The notes under the pieces were generated by a model. It saw only the letters and a list, made by a program, of their open reading frames with translations. It did not search any database and was not told the origin of the DNA. The position numbers and the translations under genes were made by a program. A stretch of DNA of 64,000 nucleotides, taken from NCBI GenBank assembly GCA_934045075.1, contig OW203726.1, positions 14,110,037-14,174,036 on the forward strand, in the 5' to 3' direction. Numbering within the stretch: position 1 is the first letter of the stretch; every line of letters begins with the position of its first letter. This document shows, piece by piece, positions 23,864 to 36,245 of the stretch. Origin of the DNA: Yponomeuta sedellus (Eukaryota > Arthropoda > Insecta > Lepidoptera > Yponomeutidae).

Positions 23864-24157
23864 TACACTATTTTTATTTTTAATGCACTAACCCGTGCTA
23901 AGGAACAAATTTAAAAACCTATTTAGAGGCTAAAAATTTCACCCATGCCGGGATTCGAACCCGCAACCTCTGGCTATCCGTACCAAATTAATAATATAAT
24001 TAATATTATTAAATTAATAAAATAAAGAGGTTCGAAATTTCACTGAGGCCGTGAGTCGCCCATTGGCTCAATTGGTAGAGCGCTGGTACGGATAGCCAGA
24101 GGTTGCGGGTTCGAATCCCGGCATGGGTGAAATTTTTAGCCTCTAAATAGGTTTTTA
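23864..24157. mobile_element. Fold-back tRNA-SINE (family A), copy with both arms carrying tRNA parts
   Basis: Target duplication aatttccattct (12 bases) at 23852-23863 and 24158-24169. The left arm is the inverted tail, body and half of the tRNA head, stopping in the anticodon stem. The right arm is the complete head at about 24057-24130 and body, stopping at 'ggtttttaaat'. The arms are joined by an AT-only spacer of about 40 bases. Confidence 0.85.
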
Positions 24158-25039
24158 AATTTCCATTCTATTAGATTATATGGTTTTGAACGATATTTGT
24201 CAAATTGTGCCACTACAAAGCAGATTTTTATTTAAATGGAAAACATACAATATATTTTCAAAATGCGTAGAGAAAAAGTTTTTGCATAAATGACAAACTC
24301 TAACGTACATATTTCAGGAATTGCATATTTGCGCATTATATAGGTACCTACCGTGACGATTGATGAATATTTTAAAGTGTATATTTATCCTAATATTGTT
24401 CAGGGAGTTAGATATACAAGGGAAAAACTTATAAAACGCTGTTTCATACTAGAGCTACACCGAAATATTAGGTCCTTACATATGAAATTGGCGTTTCATC
24501 ATACTGGCCACTTTGATCTGAAATATTTCTCCTTTGGTAAAGATTTCGAAATGCAAATTTAAAACTATATTTTTTGTATTGTACTCGTATATTTGAGTTT
24601 CGAAAACAGTCATTAATTTTTTTTTCTGTTTATTTGTTTTTTCTTTGCTGTCGCTCATCTCGCACATTGGAGGATGTGGAATATTGTGTTATTTACGAGT
24701 ACGAGTTCCACTGTGACACCAGTGCTGCCGAAACGGTTCGACGGATTAATGATGTGTATGACGGTGGTGGCGCAAAAGAAAAACACTGCATTTTCGTTCT
24801 GGAATTTTTGCCTGCAGAACAAGCCCCGTGGACCGCCAGAGACCAAAGTTGATAAGAAAGAATTGAAGGCGGATGGAAGATGACGTATAGATTATGGAAG
24901 CGGATCAATCTCAAAACACTTTTGAGCTAACTAACAGGCTGCGGTGTTACTGATAAAACTGTTTCATTTAATCCACTTGAAGCAAAATTGGAAGATGAAA
25001 AAGCTTGATTACTAATAATCATATTGTTGACTTTATATA

Positions 25040-25205
25040 AAATAATTGGTTCGCCTATTTTGGAACGTAACTTCATAATTTTTGCCGAGGGTAGTAAACT
25101 GACCGTTAATGATTTCTAAAAGATGCCTGTCACCTCTGTAATCCGAGACCACGCCACCTGAAAAAGTGCCGAAACGTCGGAAAATTGTAAAAATGTAATA
25201 AACTA
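25040..25205 (-). mobile_element. MITE nested in the mariner (family M)
   Basis: Contains 'aatttttgccgagggtagta', 'ctgtaatccgagaccacgcc' and 'agtgccgaaacgtcgg'. It is the inverted counterpart of 34055-34200 and related to the element at 26745-26963. Together they show it entered the mariner after the latter had inserted. Confidence 0.65.
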
Positions 25206-25238
25206 GCATAAATCCGTATAAAAACAGTTTTAAAAAAG

Positions 25239-25275
25239 CTTTTTTCAACTTTGACCTCAGTCAAAGTTGAAAAAG
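25239..25275. repeat. Short perfect hairpin
   Basis: 'cttttttcaactttgac' and its reverse complement flank the loop 'ctca'. It lies at the edge of the foreign segment inside the mariner. Confidence 0.75.
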
Positions 25276-26619
25276 GGGGACCCCTTTTAAGCTTTTTCGC
25301 CTTCCAAATTTTCTATCAAGAATTGAGAAGTAAATCGTTACATTACTAATACGGCACAATAAGGAACGGATTATTAAATCAAATCAATACCTGTAATGAA
25401 AACTGGATCCAGTACAATAATTGGAAACGCTCATCGCAATGGCTGGCCGAACCACCCAAATCATGCCTCAAACGAAAATTGGCTCAAAAAAAATATCGTG
25501 AGCGTTGCCGGTGTCGTTCACTACAGCTCTCTTAAATCTGGCAAGACGATCACGGCAGATGACCATTGTCAGCAACTGTAAACGATGGTGGATGAGCCAG
25601 CTACTAAGCAACCGAGGCTAGTCAATTGGTCTAGGCCACTGCTGCTTCAGGACAACGCTAAACCACACACTACACAACAGACGCCTACCAAATTAGAGGA
25701 CCTTAAATTGAAATGTCTCTAAGACATCCACCGTACTCTCCGGACCTTGCTCCAACAGATTACCATTTTTTCGAAATTTGGATAACTTCTAGCAAGGGAG
25801 AAAATTGAACTCCGATGGGGAAATCCAAACCACCTTAATTTTTTATTGTTCCCCATCCGAATGGTTTTTTTAGTAAAGGGATCAATGAAATACCTATGAA
25901 ATCTAAAAGTGCATGGAGAGCAATGGTAGGTACATACTTTGATTAAATAAAAATATTATATTAAAAAAAAATACTATGTTCCCTTGTACAAAACGCCAAT
26001 TTCATAGGTAAGGAAGGACCTAATATATGGAGTGACATTTTTTCCAAGATTTCGAATTTATTCAAAATTGTTTTACTAAAACAGTCGAAGACATTACTAA
26101 GGAAGAATAACCAGCATGCTTGTTTTTGGAATATGAATCCGCAGATAACTGCTAACATAAGTTAGCAAACAGTCCACCTGCGTCCCACAAGATAGGTAAC
26201 CAAACACATCAGACTTGCATAATTTTTCGTGGGAGAATGCTTACACAAGTCATCTGTTATATTCCAAGTAGGTGTGGTGACTGCAGATATGGTGCCCAAT
26301 CCACTATATGGTCCGTAATTGAAATGCACAAAAATATGGCAGAGATCACAAGCAGAGTTGGATGTTTTTTCCCAATAACTTTTATTGTAGGAACTGTTGT
26401 CACAAGGTGACGATGACGGTCCCATCTTACCCGTTATGCAATTAAATCATCAACAACTATCAACATAACAAAAACAACAACTATAGCTTACAAAAAAACT
26501 ACTCTCTTAGCCTAAAATAGAACAGTAATTTGGCTGAGTCAGACAAAGGTTCAGCCTATATACTCTGAATATTCCTACATGCAGCCTATTGCGACTGAAC
26601 TTATCAGCCAGTAATTATC

Positions 26620-27600
26620 TTTTATCTCCTTTCCGAACACATTCCATCAAAAAGTGGTAACAGTCTTCTTCAGTACCACAAATATCACAATTTGGAGAAG
26701 TAACTTTTAGTATTTCTTAATGATTCGCGATACTCATACATAGTTATATATTAAACGGGTCAAATCGCGATTGTTTAATTAGGTAAAACGTAATTACCTT
26801 ATTTCCCGACGTTTCGGCAGCGTTACAGTTGCCGTGGTCTCGGGTAGACTGAAGTGGCGAGTAGAGTCAATTATTGCGGGTAGTCACTATTAACCTCGGG
26901 AAATAAAGTAATTACGTTTTACCTAATAAATAATCGCGATTTGACCCGTTTAATATATAACTATGAAGCGACTTTTTTTATTGAATATACGAATTTATTC
27001 AATGGATTATCTACGGAACGGAGTCTAAGTGTTATTACAATTTGTGGTTGTAGCTTACTAGCCCCAAATCATGGTATACGAGGAGGTTCACTTACTATAG
27101 TTCTATACCAAATTCCCTTCTCCTTTGAGCTTTCATCAAAATATTCCTTCCAATTTGCCCTAACATATCTCCTGTATTTACTTAAAATCTCTGACCAACT
27201 GGGAAAAATATCAATTATACTTCCATCTGTAACGGCTGTTTTAGCAAGTCGGTTCTTTACCCTTCGGCTGCCATCGTAACTGATCTTTCTAAATAGTTAC
27301 GGAAAGGAAAAAAAATTGCATAAAAATACATTTTAGAGAACCATTTCCAACTCTCTATATCGGTCGTTAGGTACCTATGTAAATCATGGCGATCAAACTG
27401 TAATTGATGTGTTTCAAGAATTGGTCATTTCACCATTGTATATTTTTTCTCACTGATCTACTTTCAATGTGGGTCGCTCTGCCATACGTAGTTATAGGAA
27501 CTACGCGGGACACAAAATTTTCCTCGAGTTCAATTAAAATTGGGCACCGGAAAATATTGTCTAATTTATGTTTATGCTTTGATAATCCAGTAAGATAAAA
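26620..27600 (-). pseudogene. Decayed C-terminal part of a LINE polyprotein
   Basis: On the minus strand, broken frames read as the end of a non-LTR retrotransposon ORF2. The downstream part (about 26620-26712) has the zinc-knuckle-like motif CDICGTEEDCYHFLMECV. Upstream pieces (about 26965-27300, then 27440-27600) include the series RVKNRLAKTAVTDGS and LSKHKHKLDNIF with stops and frameshifts. The knuckle is separated from the rest by a MITE at 26745-26963. The catalytic reverse transcriptase motif is not present. Family placement (Jockey- or R1-like) is uncertain. Confidence 0.6.
26745..26963. mobile_element. MITE with ~70-bp inverted ends nested in a LINE remnant
   Basis: The left end 'catagttatatattaaacgg' to 'tacc...ttatttcccga' is the reverse complement of the right end over roughly 70 bases with few mismatches. 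The centre holds 'gacgtttcggcagcg' and 'ccgtggtctcggg', also found in the elements at 25040 and 34055. It interrupts the LINE coding remnant, so it is the younger insertion. Confidence 0.85.
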
Positions 27601-27609
27601 TTATGATCT

Positions 27610-27975
27610 TTCGATATGAACAGTTTGTATGTCCGCAGTGCTGGGACACAGGTCTCTTCCTGCATCGCAGAAATGTTAGGCCATTCTTTACCACCACGGG
27701 GGCCAACTTCGGGTTGGTGGAGGATTATAAGACGGTGGCGGGCCTTACTGTCAAAAGTTATCAAGCCATAAGGCCTCTGATATGGCTTAACAACTACCAT
27801 TTCATGACAGCCGGCAACAACGGATTAACGTGCCTTGCAAAGCACAGAAGGGCCTGGAAAAAATGCCACTAGCGGTAGTTACGATATGGGCAACCATCCT
27901 GTACCTGACCGCCCCTGTCGCTTAACTCAAGTGATTGATTCTAATCACTCGGTTCAACTAGGCCACGAGCGCTTA
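27610..27975 (-). mobile_element. 5S-derived SINE, full length
   Basis: From 'tatgtccgcagtgctgggac' through 'atgttaggccattctttacc' to the inverted 5S-like head at 27880-27960. The sense strand is minus. A few small indels. Confidence 0.75.
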
Positions 27976-28079
27976 GTATAGAACAGCTCATTTTGCAATT
28001 TGAAGATATCTTGGTTACGTCAGTAAAAGTTGTCGACTTTCTGTTGTGTATGAGGTACATAGGTACTCGAACGTTTGTG

Positions 28080-28275
28080 AAGTTGTGGTAGGTAGTAATA
28101 CCACTGGCTATCCGTGAAGGAAAACATCGCGAGGAAACCCAAGTATTTGAGGTGTTCCCATACCTCAGCGCATGAAATTGCCAATCTACGGTGGGCATGC
28201 TTGGTAATTAAGCCTATACTCTCTCTTTCTGAGAAGACCTTTGCCCTGCATTGGGACGTATATGGTCTTCATAAA
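28080..28275 (+). repeat. tRNA-type SINE (family D), body
   Basis: 'gtgaaggaaaacatcgcgag', 'gaaattgccaatctacggtg' and 'ggcatgcttggtaattaagc' in the order typical of family D. No tRNA head. Confidence 0.65.
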
Positions 28276-28894
28276 AAAATGCTATGCTTTGGCATTCTGT
28301 GCATTTTTTTATGGAAAATTTAATTTAAAGTTTTTAACCACTGTCGAACAAAAGTTTTTTTTAATGAAAACTCTAGTTTCGGGTCATGTTTCAGCAATTG
28401 CGCACTTGAGAGGTAATGTTATATAGAAGAGAGGTTACGGCTGAAAAAATAATCAATTCTAAAGGTGGTACGGACGTCGAGTCACGTCTTGACTGATTAA
28501 ATGCTATATATACTAGGTACCTACGTAAGTTATTATTTCATTGGTTTTACCACTATAGAACTGGAACTTACAAATGTAGGGCTTCAATTTGTAAAGGGTG
28601 TGATTTTTTATCGTTTGCTCAGTTTTTAAATGCCAATTTCTGCAACTAGCTTTTATCCCGATACAGAAACATTTTTCACTTGACCAAAGTCGTCTACAGG
28701 TTTTGTTCAATAGATTTACATTTTTGTTTTTCCGTCTTAACACGCTTTAAGCCACGCTAACACTGAATAATTTTAAAAGAACCAAAATATTGAATTATAC
28801 TTAAATTTGGTTATAGTATCACAGAGATATTGCCAATTTGTAAAATGTACGTCAAAGTTCAAATCAATTTAATTAATTTTTAATACTTTTATTG

Positions 28895-29080
28895 GGACAC
28901 AAACCGGGGGGTGGGCAGCAGCGCCCCCTGCAGTACAATTCCACCGCGATCCCCAATCCGCATGCCCAGCGTGGGGATTATGGACATTAACCCCTATGAT
29001 AGCACAACGTGGCGCTCTTTAGGGGAGGGCTATCTCCAGCAGTGGACTAGTATAGCCTGACGACGACGACGATTTTTATT
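28895..29080 (+). repeat. LINE 3'-end-like repeat (family R)
   Basis: 'acaaaccggggggtgggcag', 'cagcgccccctgcagtacaa', 'gcatgcccagcgtgggga', 'ggggagggctatctccagca' and a (GAC)n tail. It is the same 3' region as 61775-62035, slightly rearranged in the middle. Confidence 0.7.
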
Positions 29081-32000
29081 GCACATAATTTTTAACAATA
29101 AAACCGTACAATGCGACGAACTTAATGCCATAAGCATTTTAATTTATTAATATTTTAATAGCGCCGAATAAAAAATATAAACGTTTCCTAATAAACATCC
29201 ACGATTAAAATAGTTCAATATACCACTAAGGATTCGATAATCTTTGTGAGATTTTGCAATATCACAAGATATTGCCAAAACACAGGTCTTATCGTATCAT
29301 GAAGAGGTAAACTTTTGGTGTCTTTGTTTTGAAGTTTTGATAAAGTTTGATAAAGGCAACGAAAATAATCTCCAGTCGATTTAAACCAAGATAATTTTTC
29401 AAACAGTGTGAAAATGTTTGGTTCGCTAATGAGACTTTGGTTTTTCTTATATTTGTCCTACATGATCCAGAGTGAAAGCGAAGTGTCCCGCGCACAAACA
29501 TTGAATTCGGGTGCAATGTAAGCAAGCGCCCCATTTTCGCAGAGGCAAGCTAATTGGGGCATGTAACCGAAACTTGTAACCTGGAGTATGACTCGCTTAG
29601 CTACCTCCACAGCTTTCTACATCCCCGCTTTAGCTTGCACACGCTATGTAATATCCGGTGTTATGATTTTCTTCGTTCCCACACAACTTTGTTGGACTTT
29701 ATCGGTTATTTGTTTGACAAACAGCTAAACTTATATATTGTCCGATGGATACTTTGGGTTATTGCCATTCTTGACTCTACTTCATTTAAAACTGAGTTCA
29801 CCATTAAATTATTCTATAATATGTCACAAACAGCTCACAACATTTCAGAGTTTCAAATAGAGAGATTTGAACAAATTGAAATGATTTATTAATAGGTAGC
29901 AAGTGTTAATTTAAATAAACACGTAATGCCTCCAATTGTGGTTCCAATTCATTAAATACAATACATAAATGCAAACGTAATAAGACCCGTATTCGCAATA
30001 ATGAGCATCGCGAAAATGTGTAGTTAGTAGCTAACTACATATTGATTTTACCGAAACGTAGGTCACAAGTTCATAGGAGAACGACGGGAAATGTTGGAGT
30101 TTATTTTAATCATGTTACATTTTCTTTGCGTTTCAGTTGCAGTTTTTCGTTTTACATTGACAACCTAGAACATGTGCTTCAACACAAACGGTACCGTATT
30201 CTTCAAATTGTCATAATGTGAAATGTGGAGAGAATAAAGCGCACTGGTAGATGAAGCAAACTGACTCCGTTACATTCGGGAATGGACTAGAAAAGCCAGC
30301 TTCGAAAATGTAATTCGCTCGAAGAGCAAAGAAGACGAGAAATAGAAAAGTAGATAAAATGAAAAGAGAATATCTAAGCAGACCTAACGGTCAACCTGCA
30401 ACAGAGGTACTGAGAGTATGTTTCAAGAAGTACCTGTTGTTTTATTTAACTTATTGTTTTTCGCACCCAACTCGCACTTTTTTCGTAAGTAGAGTAAATG
30501 CTAGATTACATAAGATTTATGACTTGTGGGCGGATAATTTTTCATAAGACTGAATGAGTTTATAAAATACCTCGAAATAAACAAGAAAAAAAAATGGCCT
30601 GTTAGAAAGATAAAACATTTGTTACATAGATATTTTCTTGTCATAACTTCGTCTAGAAGAAATATGAAAGCTATTTTCTCTCTGATTTCTGCAAGTTTAG
30701 ATAGGATAAGTATATTTGTCGACAAACTTAAGCATACATGGGTTAAGTTTGTTAGAAACAAAAACAGAATGCGATGGTATGAATATAATACAGAAGTAGT
30801 ATGTTATCTTATGTCCGTAGTACTTAAAATGAGTTACCAGTTTTCTTGCATACTCTAGACTAGCTATATACACATAAAGGTATGTTATAACTAGCAAGAA
30901 TAGGTACAATCATAACAAAATTTCAGGAGTTCAGAATCACTTTCTATCTTTAATTAAGTGTTATAGAAGCAAATTAATTAAGTTTATTGGGCGTACCGCG
31001 GATCATCCATCATTCATTTATGCCCGCTTCATTGAGAGGGATTGTTTCACTATTTTCAATATATATGTATAACTCATGCTTGTATCCCAGATCGGATATA
31101 AATACTATCTGAAAAACTTTGATGCGTGCGAGTAAATAACTTTATTTGAATTGTAGCGCAATTTGGAATAGAGTAGAGATTAGCTGGGGAGAATTTTCTC
31201 ACGTGACGATCTAAATTGTAAAATGATGTGCAGGTTCTATGAATTCCGGTAAATTATTGATACACCACAAATAAACTGAGTCTCCTGTAAATTCAGAAAA
31301 AAACATGCAACAAACAATATGCACTAGAAGTATTGTCAAGAACACAGAAATCTTAACTGAACACAGAGCTGTAAATTATTTCAACAATATAATTCACACG
31401 TTTTTCCTAATTTAAATTTTCTTATCAGAGAACATTATCAGAGTCCGTTCTGTAGAGACCATCACTAGTCGAGAGTAGAAGACTAGGCGAGAACTTGGCA
31501 ATTTGATTAGTGAATTAATCGTCATAGCTATGCGCTATTCTTGTACAATTGCAAGAACGCAGTTTCAAACAAGCTGTAAAATACAATAGAATACGTGTAA
31601 CAGTATTTTTAAATTTCGTAGCGGAATTAAATTATGGTCCCCAGGGTGGTCCTTGATCCAATACTGAAAATAAACTTACTGGTTTACAATTATTAACAAT
31701 GCAACTATGTGCAAGTACCAAACACATATTTTTCTGTATACGTGTAGTTCGTACCCCGCAATCTAGTAAAATACGTACAAAATGAAACTGGTTAGATAAG
31801 CTTAAATTAAAACTCTTTATTATACACACCAGAAAACAAAATACATTAAAAGGCTTATAAATGTACGTTTTGTCGTATACAATTCGCCGTCTTATCGCTA
31901 AAAGCGATCCCGATAACCGTGGGATAAGATGAAGAGTGTAGGTAGGTTGTAAATGAAACATATTTCAAGAATATGTAAACAAACTAAGAGTGAATCACAC

Positions 32001-33100
32001 CAAGCATAAATGTATAAAAATATGTAAGTTCGATACACAGTGCAGAATCGGTAGCGCCACGAAGCTTTTCGAAATGTTAACTGCAGGGATGAATTTTATT
32101 TATACTTACTTTAACAGAAAACTTATTGAGCTGTTTCAAATGCAACGAAGAACTCTTAATGGTTCGTGTAGTTCAAGACTTGACTGCTTGTACGTTACTC
32201 TTTTTACCAGAAATTGGCTTTACTCGCTGACGGATGTCTAGATCTGTTCACCTATGCCTAAAGTCATAATTAGAAAATGCTTTTGACAGACAGACTGTCG
32301 TTTTCTAAAATAATGTTGCCAGATTTATTTTACTAGCGTTGTCAATGATAGTTTCAGTAAATTCACGCGTCCAATTCGTACTATATTAGACAAGAATAAT
32401 TAAACTAAAACATATTACAGAAATACTGAAAGTTGAATTCTAGCATTGGCAAATTAATAAAAATATGCTTCGTACCTACCACATTTAATATTTGTAGTTA
32501 TTTGCTTGTTCTTGCTATAATTTAGGTACATGCTTATCAACAATAATACAATGATTATAGAATCACGCGCAATACATTCAGAATAAAGCCGCAGGTTTTC
32601 GAGCAAGAAACAATTTCTAGCTAACTCATGTCAGAGTCGTGCTTCCTACTTTAACATGCAGTGTATGTAAAGCATTGTTTGTGTGACGATCTATAGGTAG
32701 GCATACCTAGTCCGTTGTATAGTCGCACGTCTATTCCATTTGCCTTTACGTAACACTCGACCAGGGTAAAGGTATACTTAGATCTGTGAGCGTAGGGTAA
32801 ACCATACTATCTATGAATGCCATGAATTGAACCAATTTACTGTGACTCGTGAAGGAATATTGCGATAGTTAACAATTTCACTGTTAGAGTGACCTTGAAA
32901 AGAACCAACCGCCAGGTCACTCTGGCAGCTAACAGGTTAACAAGCTGTGGGTATTGCAAAATATTTATTAAGGGTCTAAAAATACATGGACTGAATCTTT
33001 CAACTGCCGTTGAAAGCGTTGGGTAAAAGCGCGCATTCAATCGCGGCTTTCCTCTATATTTGCTGTTCAAAATGGAAGCTGGACCCTGGAGTTTTCAGTC
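29081..33100. other. Long stretch with no supported gene
   Basis: AT-rich DNA. Only a family T tail (31800-31925, minus) was recognised. The many short frames have no domain, no codon periodicity and no splice context I can trust. Confidence 0.5.
31800..31925 (-). repeat. LINE 3'-end-like repeat (family T), copy 4
   Basis: The complement shows 'tcgggatcgcttttagcgat' followed by 'aagacggcgaattgtatacg' and ends in 'gtataataaagagtt'. Confidence 0.6.
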
Positions 33101-33124
33101 CTTTTAATAGCGGTCTGCCATTAG

Positions 33125-33450
33125 TCACGGTAAGTATTTGATATAATAACTCGGAATGCGTCATGCGGAGTGCGGTTCAGGTGACGTCGTATGTCTCCGA
33201 GCCGAGGCGGAATCTGGCGCGGTGCCACAACAGATTTAGCCGACACAGCCGCGAACGTTCCTCTTGTTCACGACACGTCACGCACGACCATAACAACTAG
33301 CGCCCGCGCCAGTGCGTTCCGCATTCCTTCCTTTGCTTGCTTAAATTACAGCTTGATGCATCGCACGAAATTCATATGTTCCAGGACGCGGTTTTCAACC
33401 CCAGACGCAGCTGTTAAAAGGCTCTATGAAGTACGTAACACTAGTGCCAC
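33125..33450 (+). promoter_or_regulatory. GC-rich patch with a consensus splice donor, possible 5' exon
   Basis: GC content rises from about 33165 to 33350 and includes 'ggtgacgtcg', close to a cAMP response element. A perfect donor, CGGTAAGTA, lies at 33128-33136. An open frame at 33191-33496 has no recognised domain. It could be an untranslated first exon with its promoter. Confidence 0.3.
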
Positions 33451-33484
33451 GAATAGAAAAATAACACTATCACATCACATCTCA

Positions 33485-33850
33485 CTAATATTATAAAGGC
33501 AAAAGTTTGTGAGTGTGTATGTTTGTTACTTCTTCACGTCTTAATGGCTGGAGCGATTTTAATAAAATTTTATTATAAAGATAGCTGACACACTGGATTA
33601 ACACATAGGCTACGTTTTACTGCGGGAAAATATCTTATTCTTATGGGAAAATCGATAAACCGGGTTACACCGCGCGGCGGATTTTATATCGATAGGTCTG
33701 ACACTTCTTGCCAAAACAATCGCCAAAAAAGATATGTTTTTTCCCATTGGTACTATTATGATACAATGTTACTACACGGAGGCTCCTTAAAGCTCAAAAT
33801 AGGCGATCATTCGATTCCTCCGTTGATGTGAAACTTACCTGATACGTTAT
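33485..33850 (+). repeat. Dispersed 'ataaaggcaaaagtttgtg' repeat
   Basis: 'actaatattataaaggcaaa', 'gtttgttacttcttcacg', 'cggctggagcgattt'-like sequence and 'cacataggctacgtttta' in the order of a common lepidopteran repeat. It is a better preserved relative of 18250-18560. Confidence 0.6.
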
Positions 33851-34039
33851 AAACCGTTCCTCCGACAAAATAAAATAAACAACTTCCAATAACCAACAGT
33901 TATAAATTCCTGACATTGTTCCAGAGTTTATAATATTTTTAAGCTTTTGCTAAACATAACTTATAGGTAATTTTCTATAGTGAGAAAACAACCTTTATAG
34001 TATTTTCTAAGGTTAACACGAGTACTAGACATAATGATT

Positions 34040-34205
34040 ATATTTTTACAATTTTCCGACGTTTTGGCACTTTTACAGATGCCGTGGTCTCGGTGAGGTG
34101 GTAGGCGTCTTTTTGAAAGCATTAACTGTTAGTTTACTACCCTCGGCAAAAATTACAAAAGTTAATTATGAAGTTACGTTCCACAATAGGTAAATCAATC
34201 TTAAT
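34040..34205 (+). mobile_element. MITE (family M)
   Basis: 'acaattttccgacgttttgg', 'cagatgccgtggtctcggtg', 'gtttactaccctcggcaaaa' and 'atgaagttacgttccacaat' match, in inverse order and strand, the copy nested in the mariner at 25040-25205. Confidence 0.65.
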
Positions 34206-34575
34206 GCTAGGCAGTGAAGGGCACTTATATCGCTTACAAGATAGCTTTGTACTCTAGGTTTGTAGTATTTCGATAGAAAATTGTAAGAGAAAATCTAGTT
34301 TGCGTGACTACTACGTCGTATTATTTGCTATACCGGCGCTCTTCCAAGAAACTGAGATTCTGTTTAACGGTATGCAAATAGTGATACCTAGTATTTAGAG
34401 TACGATGTACCTGTAAAACTCTTTAAATATTGTTACTTGTTGTATAAGCGTTTATTATTTTTCCTATTTGCGACTTGATAACGTGAAATATTGCTAAACC
34501 AATCGCTAATGAAGGTTTCACATATCTCACCATCATACCAAATTATAAGCTAACAGTGTAAAGTTATTAGAATAA

Positions 34576-34785
34576 TTAATGATTAAACGAACTTACCCGT
34601 ACGTGAAGTTCTATCATAATTATACGAGGGCTCCGTCTGAAGAAATGAGTAACCTAAAGTGGAAAATAATATTTATAACACATGTAGTAGCGTATCCAGT
34701 TGCCATCACTCAACACTGTATTTGAGGGTATTGGTTTTTTTTTTTTTTTTAGTTCCCGCCTTTCCGTCCATCTGTCATCATTAAG
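34576..34785. repeat. DIRS A, 3'-side terminal inverted repeat
   Basis: Its inner part (34653-34785) is the reverse complement of 39492-39625 at the other end. The outer 75 bases are specific to this end and begin with 'gattaaacgaacttacccgt'. A T run of 16 matches an A run of 15 at the other end. Confidence 0.9.
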
Positions 34786-34872
34786 TTTGGAGTCGGCACT
34801 TGGCACTTAGCTCGGCTCTATGCTGTGATATTTCTGTTTCTGATGAAGCTTGGGGCCGGGAAGGGCGGGATG

Positions 34873-35019
34873 TGGTTACTCATTTCTTCAGACGGAGCCC
34901 TCGTATAATTATGATAGAACTTCACGTACGGGTAAGTTCGTTTAATCATTAATTATACTCGTGCTCCGTCTTCGAAATGAGTAACCTAAAGTGAAAAATA
35001 ATATTTATAACACATGTAG
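34873..35019. repeat. DIRS A, internal complementary region
   Basis: 34873-34951 is the reverse complement of the outer 3' end (34578-34652), and 34952-35019 is the reverse complement of the outer 5' end (39590-39655). The two halves meet near 34951, so the region is a complementary copy of the two joined ends. In DIRS elements this region is thought to template completion of the cDNA ends and circle closure. Confidence 0.92.
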
Positions 35020-35244
35020 ACTTTGAGAGCATCTACAGGTAGATAAGAAATATCAAAAGCATAGACGTAATAAATCAAACATTTGCTCTTTAATTTGAGA
35101 AAGAAAATAATAACACATTTAAATTAACATTGAACATTGTTAACAAATTAGTAACGTATGCTACGATAACACTATAGACACCTTTTTGAGTATCTAAAGT
35201 CAAGCATCGATTTGCATAGAATAGATTTACTGATTATTTATTCT

Positions 35245-36245
35245 CTAGGAATCATTTTCATCTATAATTACCCTAGCTAGGGATTCATTGTTGTTAGAAA
35301 CAATGTTTCTGTCGTAGAACCTAGCGAACGTCGTAGACGTGCCGCTCCAGCCCGCCGTCTTACGGATAGTGTCTACATTCAGCCCCAGGTGGCGCGCGCG
35401 GGAGGTGCTGGCGTGCCGCGTGCTGTGCGCGCTGAATATAGACACATCGATACCACACTCTTTGAGGGTGCACTTGATCCATCTACTTATAGATTGGGTA
35501 CCGACAGTGGCATGGGGCTTTCTATAGCTTATAAAAAGGTTTTGGTGGCCTCCTCTAATATGCTTTGTTTTATTCATATAACAGGTGAGTGTAAGAGCCG
35601 GGCATATTTCAGGTTTTTGTGTAAAAAACGGCAAGTATAATATTGGTTGTGTATGTCTTAACCGAGATGTTTTGATAAGATCAGGTATCTTGATTTCTAT
35701 TTGTGAATCGGAAACAATAATATTTTGAATATTTATTTTTGACAATGTTTGGACTCGGTGTGCTGTCGTAAGTGCTAGAAGCGTTGCGCATTTCTTTGAA
35801 AGGCGCTCAAGTGAAGCTTCCTCGTTAGGATACCAGGTAGCCAAAGTATCTAGGACGGTGGAAGTGTCCCAGATAACATCGTATTTAGGTAAGGGAGGTC
35901 TAAGACGGAATACTCCCTTGAAAAATCTTTTGATTGCATCGTTATTAGAAATTGGCGAGCCAACTAACATGGACAATGCAGCCCGGTATGAATTTAATGA
36001 ACCGTACTGGCTTCCTGAATTAAACAAGTGTGTAAAGAACGATAATACCGATGAGATGGAGGCTTCAAACGGGTTGATAGACTTTTCATTAGCGTAAGCA
36101 AACCAGCGTTTTAGGCAAACTTCGTACTGCTTCATAGAGTTGTCGGAGAGAGACGCAAGCATGATCTCTACAGAGTCTGCAGGTGCGCCGCGTCGCAGTA
36201 ACGCTGACCGCAAAGCACTCCGGCCATCAATGTAAGGTTCGAGTG
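35245..36245 (-). CDS. DIRS A tyrosine recombinase (ORF3)
   Basis: Catalyses integration of the circular cDNA. The frame read from 36213 gives 322 residues. The tyrosine-recombinase residues are present: Arg153 in AHRVQTL, His263 and Arg266 in HSTRHAS, Trp289 in GWS, and the nucleophile Tyr300 in FARFYDR. The N-terminal segment KQYEVCLKRWFAY is the usual SAM-like DNA-binding part. No ATG lies at the homologous start: the codon at 36211-36213 is TTG and the first ATG is codon 18. Similarity to element B continues upstream to about 36240 in the same frame, which is -1 relative to RT. This suggests expression by frameshifting or as part of a fusion, not from its own ATG. The RT frame ends at 36168, inside this gene. 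Confidence 0.9.

Larger units (their letters stand above)
24471..26020 (+). pseudogene. Decayed mariner transposon with transposase remnants
   Basis: The ends 'ggtccttacatatgaaattg' and, inverted at 25990-26020, 'ggtccttccttacctatgaa' are mariner-type terminal repeats, each next to TA, the expected target. Transposase pieces lie in several frames: an N-terminal helix-turn-helix region (about 24655-24960) and a C-terminal catalytic region (25395-25930) with QDNAKPHT near 25648 and HPPYSPDLAPTDYHFF at 25724-25772. The spacing of the last two catalytic aspartates is close to the family's D34D but includes a frameshift. Stops and frameshifts throughout make it inactive. About 350 bases between the two parts, including a MITE, are foreign. 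Confidence 0.85.
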
